NCBI RefSeq assembly: GCF_014349235.1
Contig: NZ_JACSOH010000029.1
Coordinates: forward strand, 1 to 54,514
Origin: Cytophaga sp. FL35
GTDB lineage: Bacteria > Bacteroidota > Bacteroidia > Flavobacteriales > Flavobacteriaceae
Length of the DNA stretch: 54,514 nucleotides
Direction: 5' to 3'
Shown here: positions 24,607-34,175 of the stretch, in pieces
Numbering within the stretch: position 1 is the first letter of the stretch
Layout: each line of letters begins with the position of its first letter
Notes under the pieces: model-generated
Database searches by the model: none
Seen by the model: only the letters and a program-made list of their open reading frames with translations
What the model was told of the DNA's origin: nothing
Translations under genes and position numbers: made by a program

Positions 24607-27147
24607 ATGAACGACAAGAATCTCGCATTCTCCGCCATGTTGCTTTCGGTAACGGTCTTTGCCATTATTGGCTTTATGACCTACTATCCCATTCTACAAA
24701 ACGGACAATGGGATTCCAAACTGTTCGATATAGGTTATAATTTTTTATTGCGTTTTGAGGCGTTGCAAAGACCACTCGCCAGTCGAGGTCTGCTATTAAT
24801 GTGCATCTTGGGCTCGGTCATGCTCTATAATCCCAGAAAAAAGGAAGGCAAGTCATTTACCGCAGGGGCTCTCTATTTTGGTATAGGCCTGGTATTGCTT
24901 TTGATAACGGGCTATTTGGTTCCGGCCCGGCCAGGACTGCTATCGTGTTCTTTGGCACTTTATATACTCGGTTTTTTATTCTCGGTCTCGGGTGCGGTGC
25001 ATCTTTTTCAGGTTATGGACTACGGCAACGAGGCCGAGGATGATCCGTTCAATGAGAAGAACGAAACCTTTAGGCAGACCGAAAAGCGAATAGACACACC
25101 ATACTCGGTCAACATTCCCTACGAATACCGCTACAAGGGAAAATTGCGCAAGGGTTGGATCAATTTCGTAAACCTTTTTCGGGCACTATTGATTATCGGG
25201 ACGCCCGGAAGCGGAAAGTCCTTTGCCCTCATCGAAGAAATCATTGAGCAATTTATTGAAAAGGGATTTACCCTGCTTATCTATGATTTTAAGTTCGATA
25301 CCCTAAGCAAGATTGCCTTTAACTATTGGATGCGAAAAAAGGAAAGACTAATAGCAGTAAAGTCTGATGAACTTGTAGAAATGCCCGAATTCTATATGCT
25401 GAGTTTTGACAACATCGAAAAATCACATCGCTGCAATTCCATCGATCCCTATTTGATGCGCAACCAGACCGATGCCGCCGATGCGGCCACCATCATTATG
25501 AAAAATCTTAACAAGGACTGGATCAAGCGCGGCGATTTCTTTTCCAAGAGTGCCATCAGCTTTGTGTCGGGGCTAATTTGGTACCTCAAGAAAAAATCTG
25601 AGGAAACAGGCAAGAACATATGTACCCTGCCCCATGTGATTACCCTTTCCACGGTCAATATCGAATATCTATTAACCATCATGATGCGCGAAGTGGAGGT
25701 CCGTAGCCTGATGATTCCCTTCAAGGATGCTATGGAACGACAAGCGGGCCAACAATTGGCGGGGCAGACTGCCAGTGCCCAAATCTCGCTTTCGATGCTG
25801 GCCAACAAGGAGATCTACTACATCATGACGGGCAACGATTTCCGGTTGGACCTCAACAACCCCAAAAAGCCAAAAATCGTTTGCATACAGAACAATCCCG
25901 ATCGTTCGGAGGTCTATGCGGCCCCGATAGGACTTTATATAAACAAGATATTACAAGTGGTCAACAAACCAGGCGGAAGACCGTTGGGCTTAATTTTGGA
26001 TGAACTCCCCACCGTTTTCATTATGGGATTGCGGAAAATCATCGATACGGGCAGATCGCACTATGTGGCCACCATTTTAGGCATTCAGAGCATCACTCAA
26101 TTGATCGCCGATTATGGCAGGGAACTGGCCGAAGTCATTTTCGACAACTGCTCCAATGTGTTCAGCGGTGCGGCCAAAGGAGAGACGGCACGTCGCATCA
26201 GCGATATTTTCGGGCGCATCCATCAGGAAAAAAAGAGCAAGGCCGTTTCCAACAACGATACAACGGTCAATTTCAGTACGATACTCTCCGAACTGTTGCC
26301 CAAAAGCAAAATCACAAGTATGTCCACCGGGCATTTCGGGGGCATCGTGGCGGATACCTTTGAACATCCCATCGAGCAAAAACTGTGCTTCGGACTGCTG
26401 AGACCCAACATGGAGTCGAAGAAAATACAAGGGAAACACGAAATTCCGAGCCATACCGATTTTAGGAGCAAAAACCATGACGAATTGGTCAACAAGCGAT
26501 TGAAACTGATGAAGGCTCTTGGCTTTTTTGAAATCGTCCAGAAAATTGATTGCCACCAATTGGACTATCTGGGCTTTTACAATGACTATATTAGCGGGTT
26601 CGCCGAAAGTCACTATCCCAACACCATCAAACGGATGCAGTTCATCAAACTGGTACGCGAACTTCGAATGTACGACCATTTACAAAAGCTAGAGGGTTTT
26701 ATCGCCAAAAAGGATACTGAGGACGAACTGAATCCATTCCTCGTAAAATTGGTGGATCGGATGCTTGTCAACAAGGAAATCGAACAGATTCTCGATGCCA
26801 ATTTCCTAAAGGTCATTCAGGATGTGGATGACCTCGTGACCGCAGAGTATGAAAGTTTTACTGGGAAGAAACCGGAATTGGCCGTTTTCGACAAAACAAA
26901 GACAGGTGACCAAATCGGCCAATCCCTGGAAAAAGAAGAGGATATTGCCCAACACTTTATGAAGCAGTACAACAAACGGGCCAGTAGGGAATTGGCGGAT
27001 GCCTTCAGAAAGGCCCACGAAATCCCTACATTTGAGAGAGTTTCAAAAACCCATCGAACGGAAGTGCTTGATGATTCAGATATTGGGGATTTGGAAAACT
27101 TATATTCGAGTTATCCCGTAGAAATGGTGGATGAACAAACACAATGA
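24607..27147 (+). CDS. Type IV coupling protein (VirD4/TraG family)
   Basis: The coupling ATPase that brings the relaxase-DNA complex to the type IV secretion channel, 846 residues. The N-terminal part has several transmembrane helices within residues 8-135 (LLSVTVFAIIGFMTYYP; GIGLVLLLITGYLV; LALYILGFLFSVSGA). Walker A GTPGSGKS lies at 198-205, and Walker B is in LGLILDELPTVFI. A long helical C-terminal extension follows. Size and architecture match Bacteroidota conjugative-element TraG/VirD4 proteins. The end overlaps the XRE-like regulator gene by 17 bases, so the two are coupled. No lesions are seen. Confidence 0.93.
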   Translation: MNDKNLAFSAMLLSVTVFAIIGFMTYYPILQNGQWDSKLFDIGYNFLLRFEALQRPLASRGLLLMCILGSVMLYNPRKKEGKSFTAGALYFGIGLVLLLITGYLVPARPGLLSCSLALYILGFLFSVSGAVHLFQVMDYGNEAEDDPFNEKNETFRQTEKRIDTPYSVNIPYEYRYKGKLRKGWINFVNLFRALLIIGTPGSGKSFALIEEIIEQFIEKGFTLLIYDFKFDTLSKIAFNYWMRKKERLIAVKSDELVEMPEFYMLSFDNIEKSHRCNSIDPYLMRNQTDAADAATIIMKNLNKDWIKRGDFFSKSAISFVSGLIWYLKKKSEETGKNICTLPHVITLSTVNIEYLLTIMMREVEVRSLMIPFKDAMERQAGQQLAGQTASAQISLSMLANKEIYYIMTGNDFRLDLNNPKKPKIVCIQNNPDRSEVYAAPIGLYINKILQVVNKPGGRPLGLILDELPTVFIMGLRKIIDTGRSHYVATILGIQSITQLIADYGRELAEVIFDNCSNVFSGAAKGETARRISDIFGRIHQEKKSKAVSNNDTTVNFSTILSELLPKSKITSMSTGHFGGIVADTFEHPIEQKLCFGLLRPNMESKKIQGKHEIPSHTDFRSKNHDELVNKRLKLMKALGFFEIVQKIDCHQLDYLGFYNDYISGFAESHYPNTIKRMQFIKLVRELRMYDHLQKLEGFIAKKDTEDELNPFLVKLVDRMLVNKEIEQILDANFLKVIQDVDDLVTAEYESFTGKKPELAVFDKTKTGDQIGQSLEKEEDIAQHFMKQYNKRASRELADAFRKAHEIPTFERVSKTHRTEVLDDSDIGDLENLYSSYPVEMVDEQTQ

Positions 27148-27556
27148 AAAACCTATTATGAAAGATATCGATAAAATAATGCAGGCCTCATCGGAAGAAT
27201 TCAGCTACATCGGGGAACGTCTGCGACAGATACGCGATGAACTTATCGAAAAAAGTTCCGGCAACAAACGGGACAGCGAATTTTCCCGAAAAAATATGGC
27301 CGAACGCTTTGGCATCGATTATTATACCCTTACGAATGTAGAGCGAGGTACGTTTTCCTATACCTCGATTAAATTGGTACTGTATTATTATATGCTAGGC
27401 TACAATATGGCATGGATTTTAACTCCTGACAATGAATTTATTCCTAAGCACAATATAGGGGAGAATGTGGTTTATCAGACCGATGTACAAGAAGAGTATC
27501 GCGAATTGGAGTCGGATATTGTTGAGGCATTGATGAAGTTCAAGAAGAAGATTTAG
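27131..27556 (+). CDS. XRE-like helix-turn-helix regulator
   Basis: A 141-residue protein with a helix-turn-helix: RLRQIRDELIEKS, then SRKNMAERFGIDYYTLTNVE and RGTFSYTSIKLVLYYYMLGY. This is the XRE/cro layout, expanded by a few residues. The C-terminal tail is acidic and may dimerise. Translation may begin at 27131, overlapping the coupling protein gene, or at ATG 27158. It is the last gene of the primase and coupling-protein run. The following 288 bases hold no gene but contain the AbiE promoter region. A regulator of ICE transfer is the natural guess. Confidence 0.78.
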   Translation: MNKHNEKPIMKDIDKIMQASSEEFSYIGERLRQIRDELIEKSSGNKRDSEFSRKNMAERFGIDYYTLTNVERGTFSYTSIKLVLYYYMLGYNMAWILTPDNEFIPKHNIGENVVYQTDVQEEYRELESDIVEALMKFKKKI

Positions 27557-27802
27557 CCGATGCAAAATTCAGCAATAGCAGATTGCGGCCATTACTTTTT
27601 AATTTTTAAAAATTAATCTTGCTTTTTACTTCCTTAAGGTTGGGCAATAGTCCAAGCCCTGTAAGTCAATTCAAACTCCGAATATACGTTATATACCAAG
27701 CCAATATCAAACTTGGACACATTTAGTGAATAAGAGTAAATTATTTTATAAAGTGGCTCATGTTGGCGGAAACTTTATATATTGGTTGATATTTCATTTA
27801 TA

Positions 27803-27829
27803 GATAAACCCCATTTTTTAGGGTTTATC
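27803..27829. promoter_or_regulatory. Inverted repeat, candidate AbiEi operator
   Basis: GATAAACCC (27803-27811) and GGGTTTATC (27821-27829) are a perfect 9-base inverted repeat with a 9-base spacer, 16 bases before the AbiEi start. AbiEi antitoxins repress their own promoter through inverted repeats. The hairpin has no T-tract after it, so a terminator is less likely. No sharp Bacteroidota promoter consensus was found next to it. Confidence 0.5.
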
Positions 27830-27844
27830 GTTTAACAAAATATA

Positions 27845-28645
27845 ATGGCAAGAGGAAGTTACATATCCGAGAATCTAACCCAATCGCAATTGGATCTTAT
27901 GCTCTTATTGGATGAATACGAAATGGACATTTTCTCCTTGGAAGATGTGAAAGGGCTTGTTCCGGACCAAAAGGAAGATATCAACGAAATCATTGAGAAC
28001 CTCGTCCATAAAAAAGTGTTCTCCCGCATCGAAAGGGGCAAATATTGCCGTGCCAATTTTAGGGACGAAAAAGTAATCGGTTCTTTCTTGGTGCCCGATG
28101 GTGCGATTGCCTATTGGTCGGCCTTAAACCTGCATGGGCTTACCGAACAGTTCCCCAACACCGTTTTCGTCAAGACCACAAAAATAAAAAAGGATAAAAA
28201 AATCTTCGGTGTAGCTTATAAGTTCGTGACCATAGCAGAGCGGAAAAGGGATGGTGTCAAAAAAGAAGGTTATGGCAACCATAGGTACGCCATTACGGAC
28301 GTGGAGAAAACCTTAGTCGATTGTTTCGATCTCCCCAAATACTCCGGTGGATATGCGGAATTGATCCGGGCATTTTCAGAGGCAAAGTTGTCTTCCAAGA
28401 AGATGATCCGTTACTGCGGAGCCATCAATAATATTGCGGCCATTAAAAGAATGGGATTCTTGGCCCAGCTTTTCGATAAACCGGGAATGAAAACATTTGT
28501 TGGCTATGCCCTTCAGCAAGTCAAAGAGGCCTATAATCCTTTTGATCCCAAAGGACCGGATTCGGGGGAGTATGCACGTGACTGGCGGTTGCGCGTGAAC
28601 ATCAGTAGGGAAGAACTAATCGGCATAGCCAATAAAATCTACTGA
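27845..28645 (+). CDS. abiEi: AbiEi-family antitoxin
   Basis: The antitoxin and autorepressor of a type IV AbiE toxin-antitoxin system, 266 residues. The N-terminal winged helix (YEMDIFSLEDVKGLVPDQKE; KKVFSRIERGKYCRANF) should bind DNA. The C-terminal AbiEi domain is seen in PDGAIAYWSALNLHGLTEQF, VFVKTTKIKKDKK, and YAITDVEKTLVDCFDLPKYSG, parts here under twenty residues each. Type IV antitoxins act on the toxin's target rather than by a tight toxin complex. The gene appears intact. It overlaps the toxin gene: its TGA is part of CTGA, where related operons have ATGA. An inverted repeat lies just upstream of the start. Confidence 0.88.
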   Translation: MARGSYISENLTQSQLDLMLLLDEYEMDIFSLEDVKGLVPDQKEDINEIIENLVHKKVFSRIERGKYCRANFRDEKVIGSFLVPDGAIAYWSALNLHGLTEQFPNTVFVKTTKIKKDKKIFGVAYKFVTIAERKRDGVKKEGYGNHRYAITDVEKTLVDCFDLPKYSGGYAELIRAFSEAKLSSKKMIRYCGAINNIAAIKRMGFLAQLFDKPGMKTFVGYALQQVKEAYNPFDPKGPDSGEYARDWRLRVNISREELIGIANKIY

Positions 28646-29501
28646 TACTGCTCACAAGGGAAATTGAAATTAAAGCCGAAGCGAATGGTGTCCTAAAATC
28701 GACCATAGACAAGGATTGGGTCCTTGGCCATTTTATCGATGCCATTTTTTCCATTCCCCTATGCAGGGAATCCCTCATATTTAAAGGCGGTACTTGTCTT
28801 CGAAAATGCTACTTTCCGGATTACAGATTCTCGGAAGATTTGGATTTTACTTCCACCAATCCCGAATTCGCATTGGATAAAAAAACGCTTAAAGAGATCG
28901 CGAGATTGATTACGAAGTGTTCAGAAATCCCGCTTCATATCCAAGAAATTTCCCCTTTGCGATTCAATGAAAAGTTGACCGGCTATAAGGCAACCATCAA
29001 ATTTTGGGGCGCCGACCATTCACAAATCAGGCACCACCGATACCGAATCGGTGGACGACCAGCATTAAAATCGAGATCATCCTGTTTGAAAGAATGGTGT
29101 TTCCCGTCGAATTGAGGAAGGTACACCACCCCTATTCGGATGCGTTATCGTCGGAACCCCTATCCGTCCCTTGCTATTCGCTGAATGAGGTTTTAGCAGA
29201 AAAACTACGGGCGTTAATACAAAGGTCTTACACTGCCCCAAGAGACTTTTATGATATTTGGTATCTATCTAAGAATGTGCCCAATATCGATTGGACAGCG
29301 GCAACAAAAGCCTTTCACGAAAAAATGGCCTTTAAGGGCCTTGCTTTTACGGGAATCGACCAAATGGTCAGTGATGATAGTGAAAAAGCCCTTAAAGCTG
29401 CTTGGTCAAATAGCCTAGGGCATCAACTACCCGAAAAAAATGTCGTCGAATACGAAACGGTAAAGAACGATATCGTTTCATTGTTGAAGGGAATATTTTA
29501 A
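28642..29501 (+). pseudogene. abiEii: AbiEii-family nucleotidyltransferase toxin, frameshifted
   Basis: The toxin half of AbiE, a nucleotidyltransferase. In frame from a CTG at 28642 one reads LTREIEIKAEANGV, FKGGTCLRKCYFPDYRFSED and LDFTSTNPEF; this is the GG(S/T)..RFSEDLDF active site, intact. The frame is lost after WGADHSQ and resumes in another as NQAPPIPNRWTT, SIKIEIILFERMVFPVELRK, and AEKLRALIQRSYTAPRDFYD up to 29501. One extra A in the run CAAAT (29024-29026) would join the two. The expected ATG is also absent (CTG in its place). The toxin is therefore probably dead, with a live antitoxin kept, unless the base is a consensus error. Confidence 0.82.
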
Positions 29502-29516
29502 GAATCCTATACCAAC

Positions 29517-31820
29517 CTAGATAAAAACACTCCTTCGCATGGAATAATCCGTAAGCTCGTCCTTAAACCCATTGAACACCTCTTCGTCCCTATATTTTCC
29601 TCCCAATAGCGAACTAAAGGCATAAACACTTTTGCGTAAAATAGCGGCTTGTTGCAAATTGATTTTCTTATTTGACACCTCCCGTATGCTATTCCGTAAT
29701 CCTTTCTCCATGTGATATTCTAACGTATTCTGATGTAAATTAGGTCGAACACCCTCATGAACCATAACGTAAGCCGCCCTGTCGTAGATACCCCTTTCGA
29801 TGAGATAGGAAACCCATAAATTTTTCAGATCCACTTGACCGTTTTCGCTTATTTTGATAATGGATTCCATTTGCGCGGCCAGTATAGCGTCCAGATTCGT
29901 GCTGGATTTTAGATATGCCTGCGTTTTGGCAGAAAGCGGAATACTGGTTTCACTTTTTGAATAGCATGAGTGTAGGTAAACTTTCCCCTCTTTTTTCTCA
30001 AAATAAAATCCTCTGGCATTAAACAGCCTTATGTAGTCGATGGGCGATTTTTCGAGAGGTAAGTTGAACTGTTCGGCCATTTTGAGATATGCCTTTAAAC
30101 TATGGGTTTCGAACTGTTTTTGGAATCCGGGGTTCATAGAACCAAAAAGTTCGGGTAGCATTAAGGGAAGAAAGAACGAAGTCGCGCTTAAATCCGTTCC
30201 CCTACCTTTTTCAGCTCCCGTAAGCATATCGAGTACTTTTACGTTCTGATTGATACTGCCGGTGGATATATAGGTTTTGCTCTCCTTTGGAATATGGTAA
30301 TCCCCTATTGCAAAAGGAAGTGACCCGACATTGGAATTGCCAAAAGAAACTTTACCATCAGCATATTTGAGCCCTAGACCCTGTAACAGATAAAATTGGA
30401 GACTTTTATTTTCGGGGGCGTTGAATACATCCGTCTCCAACACTTTTTTGAATAAAAAGACCCTGTCTTCCAAGGTCTTGGCCTCTTTCCTTGATTCGAT
30501 TCCGTGAAGTTCCCTTCGTGTGTCCTGAAATTCGATTTTTAGTACGTTCAATAGATTTTTGTCGCCATCCTTTCCTATATAATGGTTGAGGAAAGAATAG
30601 CGCTCGGAGCTTGCGATATAGGAAAGCAAGTCTTTCAGGTTTTTTGTCATCACAAATTCCGATAAAAGCCTTTTGCTTTTATTCGAATTCAAATAGGATT
30701 CATAAAAAGCATTTTTTATCAATTTTCGGATTTCGAGCAAAAATTGCTTTCCGTTTTGGTCCAAAGAAGTAGTGCCCGCCATAGAGCTCTGCAATCTGGG
30801 ATGATGGATAAAGTCCATTTTGGAACTGACTTCGAAGCAGGTAAAGACATAACCTGATTTGTCATAAATGACCAATTCCTTTACTGACCTGTTCTTATCA
30901 TGCAACAGCTCGCAATCAATGTTTTGATATGATTTCAGGACATCCGGTAGGTCTTCCTGCCGTATGGTCTTGAACAGTTTAAACGTGATACTCAACTGCT
31001 TTTCCAACCGTTTTCGGTGCATCGTCAATAACTTCGTTTTCGAATTCTTTTCGAAAATCTCCGCTAGCTTAGGTCCGCTCAATTTTGGATGCACGGTTGA
31101 ACCGTTAATGAATTGGGTCTTGTATTTTTTTTGGTTGTCGATTCCATAGGCCACCCCCACCCTTCCGCTTTCATGTACCATCGTATTTACTACAATATGG
31201 TAGGGATTTGCCAAACGCTTTATCTCGGCGAAACTGCGCACCTTGTGTTTTTGGAGCAGTCCGTTCAGTACATCCTGCATATAGAATTTCGTTCCATGGG
31301 CATCATCGGGCCTGAACTGCAATTCCGGAAATCGATATACTGGAAGGTCCCGGTGCTGTTTTCGTCGTGACGGCGGTGACGGGGATAGGCCATAAAGTTT
31401 TTCAAGATAGGTCTGCGTGGCCATGGTCCTTCGGTAGCTATTGTACATACTGATAAGGGATGCGGATTCGGTGACCAGAGTCGAAACGATATGAATGTGT
31501 TCGTGTTTGGTATCGTCATGGCGAACGATACAGTAGGGTTGGTTTCCAAAACCCATTTGCTCCATATAGTCCTTGCCCAGTTCGTAAAAAGTTGAATCGT
31601 TTAAATGCTCCCCATGGGGCAAGTTGATGGTTATATGTACATACCTGTTCTCGGTAGCATGTCGCTGTCCTTGAAAATGCAAAAGGTTCGTAAAAAATTT
31701 TGGCGATAAATTGAATTCGGAACAGGTATTGGGATAGCCCAAAATGACGCTCCCTTCTTTGTCGAAAACATAGTTCAATACCCCATGCACCGTTTCCCGA
31801 AACAATATCTTGGTGATCAT
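29517..31820 (-). CDS. MOBP-type relaxase (mobilisation nuclease)
   Basis: A 767-residue relaxase that nicks oriT and stays bound to the 5' end of the transferred strand. The N-terminal 150 residues are the relaxase domain: probable nucleophile Tyr17 (GVLNYVFDKEG), and the HUH metal motif HDDTKHEHIHIV with His106, His108 and His110. The remaining 600 residues have no recognised domain, with several helical and Lys-rich segments. The start overlaps the MobC-like gene stop by 4 bases (ATGA). It converges with the broken AbiEii gene, 15 bases away. The AT-rich gap upstream of the MobC-like gene is the natural place for oriT. Confidence 0.92.
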   Translation of the reverse strand: MITKILFRETVHGVLNYVFDKEGSVILGYPNTCSEFNLSPKFFTNLLHFQGQRHATENRYVHITINLPHGEHLNDSTFYELGKDYMEQMGFGNQPYCIVRHDDTKHEHIHIVSTLVTESASLISMYNSYRRTMATQTYLEKLYGLSPSPPSRRKQHRDLPVYRFPELQFRPDDAHGTKFYMQDVLNGLLQKHKVRSFAEIKRLANPYHIVVNTMVHESGRVGVAYGIDNQKKYKTQFINGSTVHPKLSGPKLAEIFEKNSKTKLLTMHRKRLEKQLSITFKLFKTIRQEDLPDVLKSYQNIDCELLHDKNRSVKELVIYDKSGYVFTCFEVSSKMDFIHHPRLQSSMAGTTSLDQNGKQFLLEIRKLIKNAFYESYLNSNKSKRLLSEFVMTKNLKDLLSYIASSERYSFLNHYIGKDGDKNLLNVLKIEFQDTRRELHGIESRKEAKTLEDRVFLFKKVLETDVFNAPENKSLQFYLLQGLGLKYADGKVSFGNSNVGSLPFAIGDYHIPKESKTYISTGSINQNVKVLDMLTGAEKGRGTDLSATSFFLPLMLPELFGSMNPGFQKQFETHSLKAYLKMAEQFNLPLEKSPIDYIRLFNARGFYFEKKEGKVYLHSCYSKSETSIPLSAKTQAYLKSSTNLDAILAAQMESIIKISENGQVDLKNLWVSYLIERGIYDRAAYVMVHEGVRPNLHQNTLEYHMEKGLRNSIREVSNKKINLQQAAILRKSVYAFSSLLGGKYRDEEVFNGFKDELTDYSMRRSVFI

Positions 31821-32203
31821 TTTTCGAGCTTTTCGTTCAATAGTTCCATAATCTGCATCAACAGATTGTTCGCTTTCTTGATTTCGGCTTCCAATTTGGC
31901 AGATGGAGTCCTTAAATTTTTGGAGCGTGCCACCGTGGTCAATTGGTTGATATTAACGCCTATCTTGTTAATCTGATAGACCAGGTTGGCAGATAGATCG
32001 GGTAGTTTTCTTTCGTCGGCCACCTCTTTGTTTAGGATTAGTCTTCTCAAAAACGGTCCCGTAACACCACGTTTTCCAAAATCCAGGTCATAGGAGGCCA
32101 ATATCTTCTTGACCATACCCAGTTCCTTATCATTGAAGCGCAACATGATATCATGCTTCCTCTTGTTCTTGCCCAAAGGTTTTCTACCGGTTTTTCGTTC
32201 CAT
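31817..32203 (-). CDS. MobC-like relaxosome protein
   Basis: A 128-residue basic protein (MERKTGRKPLGKNKRKHDIM) of the plasmid mobilisation relaxosome MobC type. It has the conserved-looking LSANLVYQINKIGVNINQLT block, which is typical of MobC, and a C-terminal leucine-rich helix (LLMQIMELLNEKL). It would bind near oriT and help the relaxase open DNA. It directly precedes and overlaps the relaxase gene. The start codon is clear, with 800 bases of non-coding DNA upstream. Confidence 0.87.
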   Translation of the reverse strand: MERKTGRKPLGKNKRKHDIMLRFNDKELGMVKKILASYDLDFGKRGVTGPFLRRLILNKEVADERKLPDLSANLVYQINKIGVNINQLTTVARSKNLRTPSAKLEAEIKKANNLLMQIMELLNEKLEK

Positions 32204-33009
32204 TCGGTAACGCTTTTATAGCTTTTCAAACATTTTCACTTCGCAAGAAGTAGTAGTTTTAAGTTACTTAAAGCATAACTTGCAAAATTCTTCGAATTTT
32301 AATATAAGCTATTATTTCCGGTAGTTTAGCGGTAAATCGATAAGCGTAATGATTATTGGATAAGATACATTGATGTTGCATTGTTTAAAGATGAAAACAC
32401 ATTCTGAATTTTATTCAGGAGCGAAGTTTTATAAATCTGCTGGATAAAATTTTGGCTGTTTCAACATTCTGCAATCCCAAAACCGCATATTTCTAACATG
32501 GGATACAAATAATCGTGTGCGGGCCGAAAAAGGGTATGGAACCTTTTTGTTCCATGGGCTTTTGCGTGGTTCCGAGGGGGTCAAGGGGCCGATAGGCTTC
32601 CTTGGCTTCCACAGGAACCTTGGAATTACATAAAAACCACAATTTCGCAACTTCCTTATCAGAAGAACAATTCATGTTGTATCGAATAGGAAAAACTCCC
32701 CATCTTAATAATCCGAAATCGGCTCATTAAAATGGGTTTCGGTAATTGAGATTTGGTTAGTCATCTTATTCGATCCTGAGAAAAAATAACTTTCATTAAA
32801 CCATATCAATTTGGTTCCTGTACCGATTTGATTCCATGTGGTTTTATATGGTTTTATACCGAAAAATAATTTCTAAATACTTGCATATTAGTATTTTATA
32901 TTTCTATATTCATCATTAATTATATACTTATTTAGGTATGTAATTCATTGATTACGGCCTTCATCAATGCATTATTTATTTAAGCAATGAACGAAACAAT
33001 TAACGAATT
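32204..33009. other. Non-coding region, probable oriT and divergent promoters
   Basis: About 800 bases with no convincing gene lie between the divergent mob (minus) and tra (plus) operons. Visible structure: ATGGAAC-CTTTTT-GTTCCAT (32536-32555), a hairpin in a local G+C-rich patch; CCGAAA and TTTCGG (32713-32718, 32737-32742); and a tandem 10-base repeat TGGTTTTATA twice (32839-32858). A relaxase plus MobC-like pair next to this gap makes it the best oriT candidate. The nick site cannot be placed. Promoters for both operons must also lie here. Confidence 0.45.
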
Positions 33010-33690
33010 ATGGAAACAAAAATCATTAGTGTAGTCGGCGAAAAAGGGGGTATCGGAAAGACGACCCTGAACATTATCCTTGCCTCCAACCTTTTTTATG
33101 GCAAGAACAAGAATGTGGTATTGCTGGATGCCGACAATCCCCAATACTCCATTTACAACAAAAGACAGCGGGAATTGGAATCGCTGGACGAAGAAGAAAG
33201 GCAGTCCATGGAACTTTATCCCATAGAACCGGTAACCGTTACTAACCTACAAGATGCCATAATGAAGCACTATGGCATTGTGGACTACATCATTCTTGAT
33301 CTTCCCGGTAGCTTGAACGTCGAAATGGTCAAAGGTCTTTTATATGTGGAGCATGTCTTCATACCCTTCGACCATGATGAACTGGAAATCGATAGCACTT
33401 CCCACTTCTATTTTACCTTAAAAAACAACTTTTTGGATAAAGAGGAGCGGGTACTGAAAAGCATCCATTTATTTTTCAATAAATACAAGTTGGTCAAAAA
33501 GAACAAGTTTGCCATGCTACGCCAACAATTTCTAGAAGCGAATATTCCAATGATGGACAGTGTGGTCAAGGACAAGACCATTTACAAGGAACGCTACCGA
33601 AACACCCTCTACCCCATTCCAGACAATAAGGAAATGGGTGAGAAGGACATCAAACATTTCTTTCAAGAAATTACACAATTAACGCAATAA
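33010..33690 (+). CDS. ParA-like ATPase, first gene of tra operon (TraA-like)
   Basis: A 226-residue ParA/MinD-type ATPase. The deviant Walker A is EKGGIGKTT at 11-19; Walker B-like VDYIILDLPGS follows. CTnDOT-type elements start their tra operon with such a protein (TraA). It may partition or position the excised ICE or anchor transfer to the cell pole. It has no membrane segment. The start is preceded by the oriT-like region, and it ends 11 bases before the next gene. It differs from chromosomal ParA in being shorter. Confidence 0.85.
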   Translation: METKIISVVGEKGGIGKTTLNIILASNLFYGKNKNVVLLDADNPQYSIYNKRQRELESLDEEERQSMELYPIEPVTVTNLQDAIMKHYGIVDYIILDLPGSLNVEMVKGLLYVEHVFIPFDHDELEIDSTSHFYFTLKNNFLDKEERVLKSIHLFFNKYKLVKKNKFAMLRQQFLEANIPMMDSVVKDKTIYKERYRNTLYPIPDNKEMGEKDIKHFFQEITQLTQ

Positions 33691-33701
33691 TCGCCACTAC
33701 C

Positions 33702-34166
33702 ATGAAGAGACAGAAAAAAATTGACACGCTTGGCCTTATCCAAAAGATGACCGAGAAAAACAAGGCAACTGTTGATGTTCTGGAAGGATTGAAAAATGAA
33801 CGCTCTTCGGGCAAAGCCGCCCATGAAGACAAACAACATTTTAAGCCAAAATGCGTTAGCAAAAAGGACGAAAAGGCGACCAGTAGTGATTTCAAGTCAA
33901 AAAAGTTTGAAAACGCACCGCAAGGGAATGGATACGCGGTCCAAAAGTTCGAACAGTTCCTAAAAGCCGAAAACTATAGGGACAAAAAGGAATCGTTCGT
34001 ACTCTCCCTTAGCAGGGATTGCATGGCCAAATATGAGAAATTGGCGCGCGGCGCATCCTACAAATTGGATATTAAGACACACCGAAATGACCTGATGCGA
34101 AAGGTCTTGGAAGATTTTATACATCAAAAGTTCAGGAAGTTACTGAACCTTATCGAACAGGAATAG
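33702..34166 (+). CDS. DUF3408-like conjugative transposon protein (TraB-like)
   Basis: A 154-residue, lysine-rich protein. The N-terminal half is low-complexity and probably disordered (SGKAAHEDKQHFKPK). The C-terminal half (ESFVLSLSRDCMAKYEKLAR, then IKTHRNDLMRKVLEDFIHQK) resembles the DUF3408 domain of TraB-like proteins in CTnDOT elements, a ribbon-helix-helix-like arrangement. A DNA-binding partner of the ParA-like ATPase 11 bases upstream is a natural idea, as in ParA-ParB pairs, but this is inference. No membrane segment is seen. Confidence 0.65.
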   Translation: MKRQKKIDTLGLIQKMTEKNKATVDVLEGLKNERSSGKAAHEDKQHFKPKCVSKKDEKATSSDFKSKKFENAPQGNGYAVQKFEQFLKAENYRDKKESFVLSLSRDCMAKYEKLARGASYKLDIKTHRNDLMRKVLEDFIHQKFRKLLNLIEQE

Positions 34167-34175
34167 AAAACAAGA

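Noticed and set aside
32429-32675. Two overlapping minus-strand frames in the mob-tra gap
   Set aside because: They overlap each other, are Pro and Cys rich without family signs, and cover the hairpin region; non-coding is more likely.
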